NCBI GenBank assembly: GCA_045223915.1
Contig: JBGUZU010000005.1
Location: 1-64,000 of the forward strand
Origin: Ruminimicrobiellum sp045223915
Lineage (GTDB): Bacteria; Elusimicrobiota; Endomicrobiia; Endomicrobiales; Endomicrobiaceae
Reading direction: 5' to 3'
DNA: 64,000 nt
The notes under the pieces are model-generated. The model saw only the letters and a program-made list of their open reading frames with translations. It was not told where the DNA came from and ran no database searches. Below, in pieces: positions 1 through 8,674 of this stretch. Numbering within the stretch: position 1 is the stretch's first letter; each line of letters starts with the position of its first letter. The position numbers and the translations under genes are program-made.

Positions 1-1
1 T

Positions 2-139
2 GTTTATATTAGTGTATATGGTTATAGTCGAGGAAAAGAATGGACATTATGTGCAACGCAATATGCAAACGGTGCTTTGTGGGGTAATGGTCCCGATGGT
101 GATATCGTCGACGAAAATAGTGTGCCGCGATTAGATTAA
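2..139 (+). CDS. C-terminal end of a truncated CDS, possibly pilin-like or secreted
   Basis: An open frame enters from the left edge and stops with TAA at 137-139, giving 45 residues that include YSRGKEWTLCA and the Gly/Asn/Asp-rich WGNGPDGD. The start lies outside the window. The Gly/Asp-rich, Cys-containing tail resembles C-terminal ends of type IV pilin-like proteins, which are numerous in some Elusimicrobiota, but I cannot assign a family from this fragment. A strong terminator follows directly, so this is a real transcription-unit end. Confidence 0.5.
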   Translation, partial: VYISVYGYSRGKEWTLCATQYANGALWGNGPDGDIVDENSVPRLD

Positions 140-170
140 TTTTGCACTGAAAATATAAATTATTGTAAAA

Positions 171-204
171 AAAGACTTGCGAGAAAATCGCAAGTCTTTT
201 TTTT
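171..204 (+). terminator. Rho-independent terminator
   Basis: Perfect 9-bp stem GACTTGCGA / TCGCAAGTC (174-182 and 188-196) with a 5-nt loop, followed by eight T. It closes the truncated gene at the left edge and also separates it from the oppositely oriented tRNAs. Confidence 0.9.
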
Positions 205-228
205 ATATTTGAAAAGTGATTTTAAAAG

Positions 229-300
229 CGCTCCCAAGGAGAATTGAACTCCTGCTGCATGATTGAAAATCATGTGTCCTAACCCCTAGACGATGGGAGC
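229..300 (-). tRNA. tRNA-Glu (anticodon TTC)
   Basis: The reverse complement folds as a cloverleaf. The acceptor GCTCCCA pairs with TGGGAGC, with discriminator G. The anticodon stem ATGAT/ATCAT encloses TTC, and the T-arm contains GTTCAATTC. CCA is not encoded. It is 9 bp from tRNA-Lys on the same strand, so both are probably cotranscribed. Confidence 0.95.
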
Positions 301-309
301 TTAAAAAAG

Positions 310-382
310 TGAGCCCGACGCGACTTGAACGCGTGACAGCTTCATTAAAAGTGAAGTGCTCTACCAACTGAGCTACGGGCCC
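310..382 (-). tRNA. tRNA-Lys (anticodon TTT)
   Basis: The reverse complement has acceptor GGGCCCG pairing with CGGGCTC (one G-U), D-loop AGCTCAGTTGG, anticodon stem CTTCA/TGAAG with loop CTTTTAA (anticodon TTT), T-arm GTTCAAGTC and discriminator A. CCA is not encoded. It precedes tRNA-Glu on the minus strand. Confidence 0.95.
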
Positions 383-592
383 ATCTCAAAACTAACAATG
401 TAGAAAATTTTACTAAAAAAAATATTTTATGTCAAGCCCTAAAACTACAATTTATAATTTACAATGTAAAATTTATAATTAACAACAATGATGTTATTGC
501 TTTCTTGTTTTAATAATGATTACTTTTTTTATTTCTATCCTTCTATACATCCATACATCTATTCCTCAAAATTGCCCTTGGCAATTTTTTGT

Positions 593-620
593 TGACAAAG
601 AAAAAATGTTTTAATACAAT
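593..620 (+). promoter_or_regulatory. Predicted sigma-70-type promoter of purA-carAB
   Basis: TTGACA at 593-598 and TACAAT at 615-620 with a 16-nt spacer. This predicts a 5' leader of about 160 nt before purA. No other promoter this good is seen before carA, which begins 26 bp after purA. Confidence 0.7.
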
Positions 621-740
621 AACAAAGGTCTGTAATAAAGGCAGTTTATAGTTTATAGTTTATAGTTTAAACCGCTAATAATAAGCAATAACAAAAAAAC
701 TACAAACAACAAACCACAAACTAAAAATAAAATAATATAG

Positions 741-769
741 ACCGTTAAGCTTAAAAAAGCTCTAACGGT
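741..769 (+). promoter_or_regulatory. Hairpin plus T-run in the purA leader
   Basis: ACCGTTA (741-747) pairs with TAACGGT (763-769), extended by AGCT/AGCT inside. TATTTTTT follows and runs into the purA Shine-Dalgarno GGAAGG (778-783). The arrangement looks like an intrinsic terminator or attenuator placed between promoter and gene. It could instead be a stability hairpin. No competing anti-terminator fold was found by eye. Confidence 0.45.
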
Positions 770-788
770 TATTTTTTGGAAGGTAAAC

Positions 789-2081
789 ATGTCAACATTA
801 GTTGTGTTAGGTACCCAATGGGGAGATGAAGGAAAAGGTAAAGTAGTTCATTACCTTGCAGCAGAAGCGGATTATATCGTTAGATATCAGGGCGGTAACA
901 ATGCAGGACACACTTTAATATATGAGAACAAACCTTTTGTTTTACATTTAATACCATCCGGAATATTGTTTCCCAAAAAAGTTTGTATGATTACAAACGG
1001 TGTAGTTGTAGATCCGAAAGCATTAAAAGAAGAAATAGATGTATTAAAGAAGAAAAAAATTCCTGTTGACGGAAGATTTTTCGTAAGTGAAAGAGCACAT
1101 GTTATTCTTCCTTACCATAAACTTATAGACGGTATGCTTGAAAGTGATACAACACAAACAAAAATCGGAACAACAAAGAAGGGTATCGGACCTTGCTATA
1201 CCGATAAAGTCAGAAGAGTCGGTATAAGAGTTATAGATTATATAGATAAAGAAGTTTTTCTTGAACTTTTAGACCAAAATTTAAAAGAAAAAGAAAATAT
1301 GCTTAAAAGAGTTTGCGATATAAAGAAATTAAAGAAAGAAATTTTAAAAGATCATGCGGTATTATCAAAGTTCTTGAAAAAATATGTTGCGGATACTTCG
1401 GTAATGATTGCAGACGCAATAGCAAAAAAGAAAAAAGTTTTATTCGAATCTGCTCAAGGTACAATGCTCGATTTGGATTACGGAACATATCCTTTCGTAA
1501 CGTCATCAAATCCTACATCAGGCGGAGCAAGCACGGGTGTCGGTATGGGACCGTCAAATGTAGATGCTGTTTTGGGTGTGGTTAAAGCTTATACAACAAG
1601 AGTAGGCGAAGGACCATTTCCGACGGAACTTTTTGATAAAACTGGCGAATTCTTAAGAGAAAAAGGTCAGGAATTCGGAGCAACAACAGGCAGACCGAGA
1701 AGATGCGGTTGGTTTGATGCGGTTGTTTTAAGGCACAGTGTCAGAGTTAACGGTATAAAACATCTTATTCTTACAAAACTTGATTGTTTGGAAGGATTGG
1801 ACAAAATAAAGATATGTGTAGCTTATAAATATAAAGGTAAAATCTTGAAAGATTTTCCTGCTTCAAGAATAGTTCAAAGAGATTGTAAACCTGTATATGA
1901 AGAAATGCCGGGTTTAAACGGTGTTGTAAGAGGTGTAACAAAGTTTGAAAAGTTACCTGCAAATGCCAAGAAATATATAAAGAGATTGGAACAGTTGGTA
2001 GGTGCAAAAATAGATTTAGTTTCTCTCGGCAGAAAAAGAGAAGAAACAATTCCGGCAGGAAAGAAAGTAAAATTATTTTAA
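789..2081 (+). CDS. purA: Adenylosuccinate synthetase
   Basis: 430 aa, the usual length. It makes adenylosuccinate from IMP, aspartate and GTP in AMP biosynthesis, in the cytoplasm. Visible family motifs are QWGDEGKGK (10-18, GTP/IMP site), NNAGHT (37-42), GTTKKGIGPCY (127-137), GEGPFPTEL (273-281) and TTGRPRRCGW (299-308). ATG 789 is preceded by GGAAGG at 6-bp distance, and the N-terminus matches the family. It is the first gene of an operon with carA and carB, so purine and carbamoyl-phosphate synthesis are coupled here. Nothing is missing from the active site. Confidence 0.97.
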   Translation: MSTLVVLGTQWGDEGKGKVVHYLAAEADYIVRYQGGNNAGHTLIYENKPFVLHLIPSGILFPKKVCMITNGVVVDPKALKEEIDVLKKKKIPVDGRFFVSERAHVILPYHKLIDGMLESDTTQTKIGTTKKGIGPCYTDKVRRVGIRVIDYIDKEVFLELLDQNLKEKENMLKRVCDIKKLKKEILKDHAVLSKFLKKYVADTSVMIADAIAKKKKVLFESAQGTMLDLDYGTYPFVTSSNPTSGGASTGVGMGPSNVDAVLGVVKAYTTRVGEGPFPTELFDKTGEFLREKGQEFGATTGRPRRCGWFDAVVLRHSVRVNGIKHLILTKLDCLEGLDKIKICVAYKYKGKILKDFPASRIVQRDCKPVYEEMPGLNGVVRGVTKFEKLPANAKKYIKRLEQLVGAKIDLVSLGRKREETIPAGKKVKLF

Positions 2082-2107
2082 GAAATTTATATAAGTAGGG
2101 AAGAAAA

Positions 2108-3205
2108 ATGGTTTTAAAAAAATGTATTTTGGTTTTAGAAGACGGTAAAGTTTTTGAAGGGTTTTCCTGTGGTGCAGACACAGAAAGCACAGGGGAAATT
2201 GTTTTTAACACTGCTGTTTTCGGGTATCAGGAAATTGTTACAGATCCCGCAACAGCAAAACAACTAATATGTTTTGCTCATCCGCATGTTGGTGATTGTG
2301 GATTTAATAACCAAGATTTTCAGTCCGGAGCTATTCAAGCTACCGGGCTTTTTTTTAAGGAATACAGCAGAAGATATTCCAATTGGAGAGCAGACTTTTC
2401 AATGCAGGATCAAATTGTTAAAGACAATGTAGTTGCAATGGAAGGATTTGATACAAGAGCTTTAGTAAAGTACATAAGAGAAAACGGTACTCAAAAAGCT
2501 ATAGTATCAACAAAAGATTTTGATGTTGAAAGTTTAAAATCCAAACTTGCAAAAGTTGTTGCAAACGATAAGCAGGATTTGGTAAAAACCGTAACATGTA
2601 AAGAAAAATATTCTTTAAACGAAAACGGTAAAAAACAAAAAATCGCAATAATAGATTACGGTTGTCCGAAAAGTTTTATAGATACTTTTACATCTCAAGA
2701 TTATAAAGTTACGGTATTTCCCGCAACCGCAACGGCAGACGAAATCTTGAAAGAAGATCCTAAAGGAATTTTCCTTTCAAGCGGTCCGGGATATGCAGCA
2801 AATTCAAGTTATGCTGTTGATGCAGTTAAACAAATAATAAAAAAATGTCCGGATATGCCTGTATTTGCAATCGGTTTCGGTTCACAAGTTTTAGCTCTTG
2901 CCAACGGTGCAAAAGTAGTAAAACATAAAATAGGTCACAGAGGTGCAAATTATCCTGTTAGAGATATTAATACAAACAAAATAGCAATAACATCTCAGGA
3001 TAACGGTTATTATACAGACAAAAGTTCAATAGAACAAAACGAAAATTTACAAGTAACACATATAAATTTATATGATGGTACGGTCGCAGGTTTTGCCAAT
3101 AAAAAAGGTAACAATTTCGCAGTAGAGTTTTATCCTTCTTTAGATTCAGACGAAACCGGATACTTGTTTAAAAATTTCTTTGATATGGTGGAAAAAAATG
3201 CCTAA
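2108..3205 (+). CDS. carA: Carbamoyl-phosphate synthase small subunit lacking the glutaminase triad
   Basis: 365 aa, typical CarA length and layout: N-terminal CarA domain (about 1-150) and class I glutamine amidotransferase domain (about 178-362). The fold markers NWRA, GFDTRAL, SSGPG and GHRGAN are intact. The catalytic residues are not. The nucleophile motif GICLGHQ reads AIGFGSQ (254-260), so Cys becomes Gly256 and the following His becomes Ser259. The HPE motif reads YPS (342-344), replacing catalytic His and Glu by Tyr and Ser. By family knowledge (E. coli C269/H353/E355) the subunit should not hydrolyse glutamine. It may act as a structural partner for an ammonia-using CarB. The frame is open throughout, so this is not simple decay. 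It overlaps carB by 8 bp. Confidence 0.93.
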   Translation: MVLKKCILVLEDGKVFEGFSCGADTESTGEIVFNTAVFGYQEIVTDPATAKQLICFAHPHVGDCGFNNQDFQSGAIQATGLFFKEYSRRYSNWRADFSMQDQIVKDNVVAMEGFDTRALVKYIRENGTQKAIVSTKDFDVESLKSKLAKVVANDKQDLVKTVTCKEKYSLNENGKKQKIAIIDYGCPKSFIDTFTSQDYKVTVFPATATADEILKEDPKGIFLSSGPGYAANSSYAVDAVKQIIKKCPDMPVFAIGFGSQVLALANGAKVVKHKIGHRGANYPVRDINTNKIAITSQDNGYYTDKSSIEQNENLQVTHINLYDGTVAGFANKKGNNFAVEFYPSLDSDETGYLFKNFFDMVEKNA

Positions 3206-6200
3206 AAGAACAGATCTTAAAAAAATACTTATAATTGGTTCGGGACCTATCGTTATAGGTCAAGCTTGTGAGTTCGATTATTCCGGAGTACAAGCTATAA
3301 AAGCCTTAAAAAAAGAAGGATATAAAGTTGTTTTGGTAAATTCCAATCCTGCAACAATTATGACGGATCCTGAATTTGCCGACGCAACATACATTGAACC
3401 TTTGGTTCCAGAAATTGTTGAAAAAATTATTGAAAAAGAAAAACCCGATGCAATACTTCCTACACTCGGCGGACAGACAGCATTAAATTTGGCTGTAGCT
3501 TTAGCCGAAAAAGGTATTTTGGCTAAACATAATGTAGAACTTATCGGTGCAGACTTTGATACCATTTCAAAAGCGGAAGACAGAAAACTTTTCAAAAAAA
3601 TGGTTGAAAGTATAGGCCTTGATTTACCGAAAAGCGGGTATGCTTACAACATGAAAGAGGCAAGAGAAATTGCCGAATCCATAGGTTTTCCCGTTATTAT
3701 AAGACCTTCATTTACTTTGGGCGGTGTAGGTTCGGGAACTGCATGGACAAAAGAAGAGTTTGAAGAAATTGTTCAGGCGGGACTTCAGGCAAGCCCTATA
3801 AGTGAAGTTTTAATAGAAGAGTCCGTTTTAGGTTGGAAAGAACTTGAAATGGAAGTTATGAGAGACAGAAAAGATAATTGTATTGCAATTTGTTCGATAG
3901 AAAATGTTGATCCTATGGGTGTTCATACGGGAGATTCCATTACCGTTGCACCTGCAATGACAATTACCGCAAAAGAATATGCAAAAATAAGACAAGATTC
4001 TTTCAGAATATTAAGAGTTATCGGTATGAGACACGGCGGTGCAAATATTCAGTTTGCACAAAATCCTAAAGACGGAAGACTTGTTGTTATAGAAATGAAT
4101 CCTCGTGTAAGTCGTTCATCGGCTTTGGCATCAAAAGCCACAGGTTTTCCTATAGCAAAAATTTCAAGTTTATTGGCGGTAGGATACACATTGGATGAAC
4201 TTACAAATGATATTACGGCTCCTAACCCTGCAAGTTTCGAACCGACGGTAGATTATCATGTTATAAAAATTCCGAGATTTGCTTTTGAAAAGTTCGGTGA
4301 TACCAACCAAACACTCGGAACCGCAATGAAATCCGTTGGTGAAACAATGGCTTTGGGTAGAACATTCAAAGAAGCATTACAAAAAGCCATAAGGGGATTG
4401 GAAGTTAAAAGAAGCGGTTACGGTCTTGAAAATGTAGGTATAGATAAAGAGTTAAATAAACTTCTTGAGTTAGGTACGGATGAAGCAAAGAAAAAAGCAT
4501 TGGAAATTGTTACCGCAAAACTTGCAACACCTAACTGCGACAGAATTTATGTAATAAGATATGCTTTGAAGCTCGGAATGTCCGTTGATGATATTTTCAA
4601 TGTATGTAAAATAGATCAATGGTTTGTGAACCAAATAAAAGAAATCGTTGATATGGAAAGTGAAATACCCAACATATTCAAATTGAAAGGGGAAGATCAA
4701 AAACTTCTTTTAAGAAGAATAAAACAGTTCGGTTTTTCGGATAAACAAATAGCAATAGCTACAGGCAAAAAAGAAGAAGAGATAAGAGCATTAAGAAAAG
4801 AATTAAAGATCATTCCTGTTTATAAGTTGGTAGATACTTGCGGCGGAGAATTTAAAGCTAATACCGCATACTATTATTCAACATACGAAGAAGAAGACGA
4901 TGTAGTAGTTTCGGATAAAAAGAAAAAGGTTATGATTTTGGGTGCCGGTCCCAACAGAATAGGGCAGGGTATAGAATTCGACTATTGTTGTGTGCACGCA
5001 GTGCTTTCCTTGAAACAGGAAGGTTATGAAACAATAATGGTAAATTGTAACCCTGAAACAGTTTCTACCGATTATGATACGGCAGACAAACTTTATTTTG
5101 AACCGTTAACGGTAGAAGATGTTTTAAATATCGCAGATAAAGAAAAACCGGAAGGTGTTATTGTTCAGTTCGGCGGACAAACTCCTTTGAATTTGGCTTC
5201 CGCTTTAAATAAAGCAGGTCTGAAAATTTTGGGAACTTCCGTTGAATCTATTGATATGGCAGAAGACAGAAAAGTTTTCAGTAAAGTATTGAAAAAGTTA
5301 AATATCCCGCAAGCGGATTCAGGTACTGCAACAACATTTGAAGAAGCAAAAGCTATAGCAAGTAAAATCGGTTATCCGGTAATGGTTAGACCTTCTTATG
5401 TGTTGGGCGGTAGAGCTATGGAAATTGTGTACGATGAAAACCATCTTGAAACATACATTTCAAAAGCTACCGATGTCAGCGAAGGTAAACCTATCCTTAT
5501 AGATAAGTATCTTGATAATGCAATAGAAATAGATGTTGATGCGCTTTCAGACGGTAAAGATGTGTATATTGCAGGTATTATGGAACATATCGAGCAGGCA
5601 GGTATCCATTCCGGAGATTCCGCATGTGTTCTTCCTACACACACATTATCCAAAGATGTTATAACAAAAATAAAAGAGCATACAATAAATTTGGCAAGAG
5701 AAATTAATGTTAAAGGTTTAATGAATATTCAGTATGCCGTTAAAAACGGTATTCCTTATATTTTGGAAGCAAACCCCAGAGCTTCAAGAACGGTTCCGTT
5801 TGTTTCAAAAGCCGTAAGTTATCCGTTGGCAAAACTTGCTTCAAAAGTTATGATAGGAAAAGCGGTTAAAGATTTAATTCCCGCGGAATATTTGAACGGT
5901 CAACTTAAACATATAGATTATACATGTGTAAAAGAAGTTGTGTTGCCATGGATAAGATTTGCTAATGTTGATACCGTTTTAGGACCTGAAATGAAGAGTA
6001 CCGGTGAAGTTATGGGTATAGATAAAGATTTCGGTAAAGCATTTGCTAAAGCCGAACTTGCTTCAGGTACAATATTACCGGATAGTGGGACGGTATTTAT
6101 AAGCTTGGGACAAAGAGATAAATCTAAAGGCCTTGAAATTGCAAAAGATTTTATAGATCTCGGATTTAGTGTTATAGCAACAAAACATACGGCTGAATTC

Positions 6201-6488
6201 TTTAAAGAAAACGGTCTTGATGTAAAAGAAGTTCACAAAATTCAGGAAGGAAGACCTAATGTTGTTGATATAATTTCCAACAAAGAAGTTGCTTTGATAG
6301 TAAATACCCCGTCCGGCCAAAAGAGTCATCATGACGGATACAGTATCAGAAGAACGGCTTTAATGTACAATGTTCCTATAGTAACAACACTTGCCGCAGC
6401 AAGAGCAAGTATTGAAGCAATAAGAGCAAAAAGAAATTATGATTGGGAAGTTTGTTGTATACAGACACATTATAAATTAGATAAGTAA
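3198..6488 (+). CDS. carB: Carbamoyl-phosphate synthase large subunit
   Basis: 1096 aa. It makes carbamoyl phosphate from bicarbonate, ammonia and two ATP for pyrimidines and arginine. Two homologous halves are visible, each with a GSGP/GAGPNRIGQ-type nucleotide site, FGGQTPLNLA/LGGQTALNLA and an ATP-grasp core with MNPR or ANPR. A C-terminal MGS-like allosteric domain (about 985-1096) follows. I chose ATG 3198 (MPKRTDLKK), preceded by GGTGGA, over an upstream TTG in the same frame. ATG overlaps the carA stop, implying translational coupling. The catalytic halves look complete, unlike the small subunit. Confidence 0.97.
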   Translation: MPKRTDLKKILIIGSGPIVIGQACEFDYSGVQAIKALKKEGYKVVLVNSNPATIMTDPEFADATYIEPLVPEIVEKIIEKEKPDAILPTLGGQTALNLAVALAEKGILAKHNVELIGADFDTISKAEDRKLFKKMVESIGLDLPKSGYAYNMKEAREIAESIGFPVIIRPSFTLGGVGSGTAWTKEEFEEIVQAGLQASPISEVLIEESVLGWKELEMEVMRDRKDNCIAICSIENVDPMGVHTGDSITVAPAMTITAKEYAKIRQDSFRILRVIGMRHGGANIQFAQNPKDGRLVVIEMNPRVSRSSALASKATGFPIAKISSLLAVGYTLDELTNDITAPNPASFEPTVDYHVIKIPRFAFEKFGDTNQTLGTAMKSVGETMALGRTFKEALQKAIRGLEVKRSGYGLENVGIDKELNKLLELGTDEAKKKALEIVTAKLATPNCDRIYVIRYALKLGMSVDDIFNVCKIDQWFVNQIKEIVDMESEIPNIFKLKGEDQKLLLRRIKQFGFSDKQIAIATGKKEEEIRALRKELKIIPVYKLVDTCGGEFKANTAYYYSTYEEEDDVVVSDKKKKVMILGAGPNRIGQGIEFDYCCVHAVLSLKQEGYETIMVNCNPETVSTDYDTADKLYFEPLTVEDVLNIADKEKPEGVIVQFGGQTPLNLASALNKAGLKILGTSVESIDMAEDRKVFSKVLKKLNIPQADSGTATTFEEAKAIASKIGYPVMVRPSYVLGGRAMEIVYDENHLETYISKATDVSEGKPILIDKYLDNAIEIDVDALSDGKDVYIAGIMEHIEQAGIHSGDSACVLPTHTLSKDVITKIKEHTINLAREINVKGLMNIQYAVKNGIPYILEANPRASRTVPFVSKAVSYPLAKLASKVMIGKAVKDLIPAEYLNGQLKHIDYTCVKEVVLPWIRFANVDTVLGPEMKSTGEVMGIDKDFGKAFAKAELASGTILPDSGTVFISLGQRDKSKGLEIAKDFIDLGFSVIATKHTAEFFKENGLDVKEVHKIQEGRPNVVDIISNKEVALIVNTPSGQKSHHDGYSIRRTALMYNVPIVTTLAAARASIEAIRAKRNYDWEVCCIQTHYKLDK

Positions 6489-6490
6489 TT

Positions 6491-6597
6491 GCGACTTTAT
6501 CTTTTGAATTTATACTTCGTTACAGCACGGCTCATTTACCTTTTAGTGTAAACTTTGCCGTGCTGTTGTCTTGTCTAAATTCAAAATATTTCGTCGC
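6491..6597. repeat. Long palindromic element 1 (downstream of carB)
   Basis: Two arms of 41 nt (6491-6531 and 6557-6597) form an imperfect hairpin. The pairing blocks include GCGAC/GTCGC, TTTTGAATTTA/TAAATTCAAAA and ACAGCACGGC/GCCGTGCTGT, with a 25-nt loop (6532-6556). It starts 2 bp after the carB stop and may work as a terminator or 3'-end stabiliser. On the minus strand the loop vaguely resembles the core of elements found around the sulfur genes (GT-TAC then GGTA). Confidence 0.75.
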
Positions 6598-6714
6598 TCA
6601 AAAATTGATTTCACAATTTTTGAAATGTGTTTTTTCTATCCATACATTCTTGTATTTGCTAATATAAAATCTTAAAAGTCTTTGATGGTCAATAATAAGA
6701 TATATGATTTTTTT

Positions 6715-6750
6715 TGTCATTGCGAGGAACGAAGTCCCGTGGTAATCCAT
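6715..6750 (+). repeat. Dispersed repeat containing GCGAGGAACGAAG
   Basis: The segment starts TGTCATTGCGAGG and ends GGTAATCCAT. It shares its TGTCATT start and AATC-type end with the CTTGA-loop family, but has a longer interior. From memory, repeats with a GAGGAACGAAG core are common intergenic elements in several bacterial phyla. Only one copy is in this window. Confidence 0.6.
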
Positions 6751-6772
6751 TGTTTTAAAACCGCTTTAACGG

Positions 6773-6799
6773 TGTCATTCCGTACTTGATACGGGATCT
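6773..6799 (+). repeat. 27-nt CTTGA-loop palindromic repeat, copy 1
   Basis: TGTC followed by stem ATTCCGTA, loop CTTGA, stem TACGGGAT and CT. One of six copies in the window with different but self-complementary stems and an invariant loop. Confidence 0.8.
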
Positions 6800-6872
6800 A
6801 TAACAAATATGTTCCGTAGAAACACCGAAATTGCTAATAGCTCATTACTAATTTCTAATTGTAAAATTGTCT

Positions 6873-6902
6873 TTGGCAATTTAGTGCCGTTTTTAGTATA
6901 AT
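6873..6902 (+). promoter_or_regulatory. Predicted promoter of trxA
   Basis: TTGGCA (6873-6878), 18-nt spacer, TATAAT (6897-6902). The -35 lies inside a small TTGCC/GGCAA-like hairpin sequence. The trxA start codon is 38 bp downstream. Confidence 0.5.
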
Positions 6903-6940
6903 CTAATCAATATAAAAATAATAAAATATGGAGGCATAAG

Positions 6941-7261
6941 ATGGCAGAAATAGTTATCAATGAAGCAAATTTTGAACAAGAAGTTTTAAAATCGGATGTT
7001 CCTGTATTGCTTGATTTTTGGGCTCCATGGTGCGGACCTTGCAAAATGTTGTTGCCTGTTGTAGATGAAATAGCAAAAGAATATGAAGGAAAAGTTAAAA
7101 TAGGTAAAGTTAATACGGACGAGAATATGTCTTTGTCGTCACAATTTCAAATAACATCCATCCCTTGTCTTATAATATTTAAAGGCGGAAAAGCAATAAA
7201 CAAAATGGTAGGATTCAGACCTAAAACAGCTATAGAACAGGAGCTAAATAATGTTTTATAA
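6941..7261 (+). CDS. trxA: Thioredoxin
   Basis: 106 aa, a single thioredoxin fold. The redox site is WCGPCK (30-35) and the cis-proline loop is SIPC, where T usually follows P. It reduces cytoplasmic protein disulfides and is itself reduced by TrxB, encoded two genes downstream. ATG 6941 has GGAGG 10 bp upstream. The 3' end overlaps the next gene by 11 bp, so the trxA/TlpA-like/trxB set is one transcription unit. Confidence 0.95.
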   Translation: MAEIVINEANFEQEVLKSDVPVLLDFWAPWCGPCKMLLPVVDEIAKEYEGKVKIGKVNTDENMSLSSQFQITSIPCLIIFKGGKAINKMVGFRPKTAIEQELNNVL

Positions 7262-7727
7262 AAAACTTTTTGTCTTGTTATTGTTTGTAGTTGCATGTTG
7301 TTCTTTTTCTTGCGCAGAACTTTCTTATGATTTTACTTTACAAGATTTGGAAGGAAAACCTATATCTTTATCGGATTACAAAGGGAAAGTTGTATTTATA
7401 GATTTTTGGGCAACGTGGTGTCCTCCATGCAGACAGTCTATACCATATGTTGAAAAATTATACGAACAATACAAAGATAACGAAGATTTTGTGGTATTGG
7501 GTATAAATTTGCAGGAAGATAAAGATACAATAGCTAAATTTATGAAAAAACAGAAAATGAATTATCCTATATTGCTAAGTGATAAAAAAGTTATAACCAA
7601 CTACCAAATTACATCCATACCGAGATTCTTTATAATAGACAAGAATGGAGAAGTTTATAACAAATATGTCGGGTTTGCCCCCGGTGTAGAAGAACTTTGG
7701 CAAAAAGATATAAAAAAATTACTATAG
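7251..7727 (+). CDS. TlpA/ResA-like exported thioredoxin-fold oxidoreductase
   Basis: 158 aa. The hydrophobic N-terminus (about 4-20) is a signal sequence. VVAC at about 13-16 could be a lipobox, so the protein is exported and may be lipid-anchored. The AhpC/TSA-TlpA domain carries FWATWCPPCR with Cys57 and Cys60, and a cis-Pro loop SIPRFF. By family it is a periplasmic or membrane-attached thiol-disulfide reductase. It overlaps trxA and lies 29 bp before trxB. Its exact partner is not visible. Confidence 0.85.
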   Translation: MFYKKLFVLLLFVVACCSFSCAELSYDFTLQDLEGKPISLSDYKGKVVFIDFWATWCPPCRQSIPYVEKLYEQYKDNEDFVVLGINLQEDKDTIAKFMKKQKMNYPILLSDKKVITNYQITSIPRFFIIDKNGEVYNKYVGFAPGVEELWQKDIKKLL

Positions 7728-7756
7728 AAAAATATTGTAAATAGAGAGAATAAAAT

Positions 7757-8674
7757 ATGATATATGATGTTATAATAGTCGGTGGCGGACCTTCAGGTAT
7801 GTCGGCTGCAATATATGCTTCAAGAGCAAGACTTAAAACTTTACTTATAGAAAAGGCAGGTTGCGGCGGACAAATCGCAATAACCGATCATCTTGAAAAT
7901 TATCCGGGTTTTGAAGAAGGTATAAACGGATTTGAACTTGCGATGAAAATGGAAAAGCAAGCAAGAACTTTCGGTTGTGAAATAACTTACGGCGAAGCAT
8001 CTTTTATAGAAACGGATGATGCAATAAAAAAAGTTATACTCTCTGATAAAAAAGAATATTTTACAAAAACGATTATTATAGCAAGCGGAGCAAATTTCAG
8101 AAAATTAGGCGTTGAAGGTGAACAAGAATTTATAGGTAAAGGTGTGTCCTATTGTGCAACTTGTGACGGACCTTTTTTTAGAAATAAAGAAATTGCGGTT
8201 GTCGGCGGTGGAGATTCAGCATTGCAAGAAGCTTTGTACTTAACGAAATTTGCTACAAAAGTCAATTTAATTCATAGAAGAGACCAATTCAGAGCAGCAA
8301 AAATCTTGCAGGAAAAAGTTTTCGCGGAACCTAAAATAAATATAATATTTGATTCCGTAGTAGAAAAAATTTCAGGTAATCTTTCTGTAGAACAAGTGAT
8401 ATTGAAAAATGTTAAAAATAACATTTCATCACCTTTGAATGTTAATGGTGTTTTTGTCTTTGTTGGTTGGTTACCGAATACAAAATTTTTGGAAAACACA
8501 AAAATAAAGTTAAATGAAGCAGGTTACATTGTAACCGACGACAATATGAATACTTCAATAGAAGGCATCTTTGCTTGCGGGGATGTTAGACAAAAAATAT
8601 TGAGACAAGTAGTTACTGCTGCAGGTGACGGAGCCATAGCAGCAATTTCCGCCCAACACTTTATAGAGGGATAA
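7757..8674 (+). CDS. trxB: Thioredoxin reductase
   Basis: 305 aa, normal length. FAD site GGGPSG (9-14), redox-active CATC (133-136), NADPH site GGGDSA (150-155) and C-terminal FAD motif GIFACGD. It transfers electrons from NADPH to thioredoxin. ATG 7757 has GAGAG upstream. It is the last gene of the trxA unit. A long simple-sequence spacer separates it from polA. Confidence 0.96.
   Translation: MIYDVIIVGGGPSGMSAAIYASRARLKTLLIEKAGCGGQIAITDHLENYPGFEEGINGFELAMKMEKQARTFGCEITYGEASFIETDDAIKKVILSDKKEYFTKTIIIASGANFRKLGVEGEQEFIGKGVSYCATCDGPFFRNKEIAVVGGGDSALQEALYLTKFATKVNLIHRRDQFRAAKILQEKVFAEPKINIIFDSVVEKISGNLSVEQVILKNVKNNISSPLNVNGVFVFVGWLPNTKFLENTKIKLNEAGYIVTDDNMNTSIEGIFACGDVRQKILRQVVTAAGDGAIAAISAQHFIEG

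Larger units (their letters stand above)
383..788. other. Gene-free leader/spacer upstream of purA
   Basis: No plausible ORF. It holds the divergent upstream side of the tRNA pair, T/C-rich simple sequence at about 535-567, a small hairpin made from AAATTGCC-type arms near 569-590, the purA promoter (593-620), and direct copies of AGTTTATAGTTT at about 643-670. A/C-rich partly complementary sequence at about 692-725 and a leader hairpin (741-769) complete it. Confidence 0.7.
6489..6940. other. Gene-free region between carB and trxA
   Basis: 452 bp without a convincing ORF. It contains palindromic element 1, a small AAAAATTG/CAATTTTT hairpin at about 6600-6622, a GCGAGGAACGAAG-type repeat (6715-6750), a 27-nt CTTGA-loop repeat (6773-6799) and the trxA promoter. 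Confidence 0.7.

Noticed and set aside
3278..6332. Several long minus-strand ORFs opposite carB
   Set aside because: They are shadows of carB codon structure with no SD and no recognisable domain.
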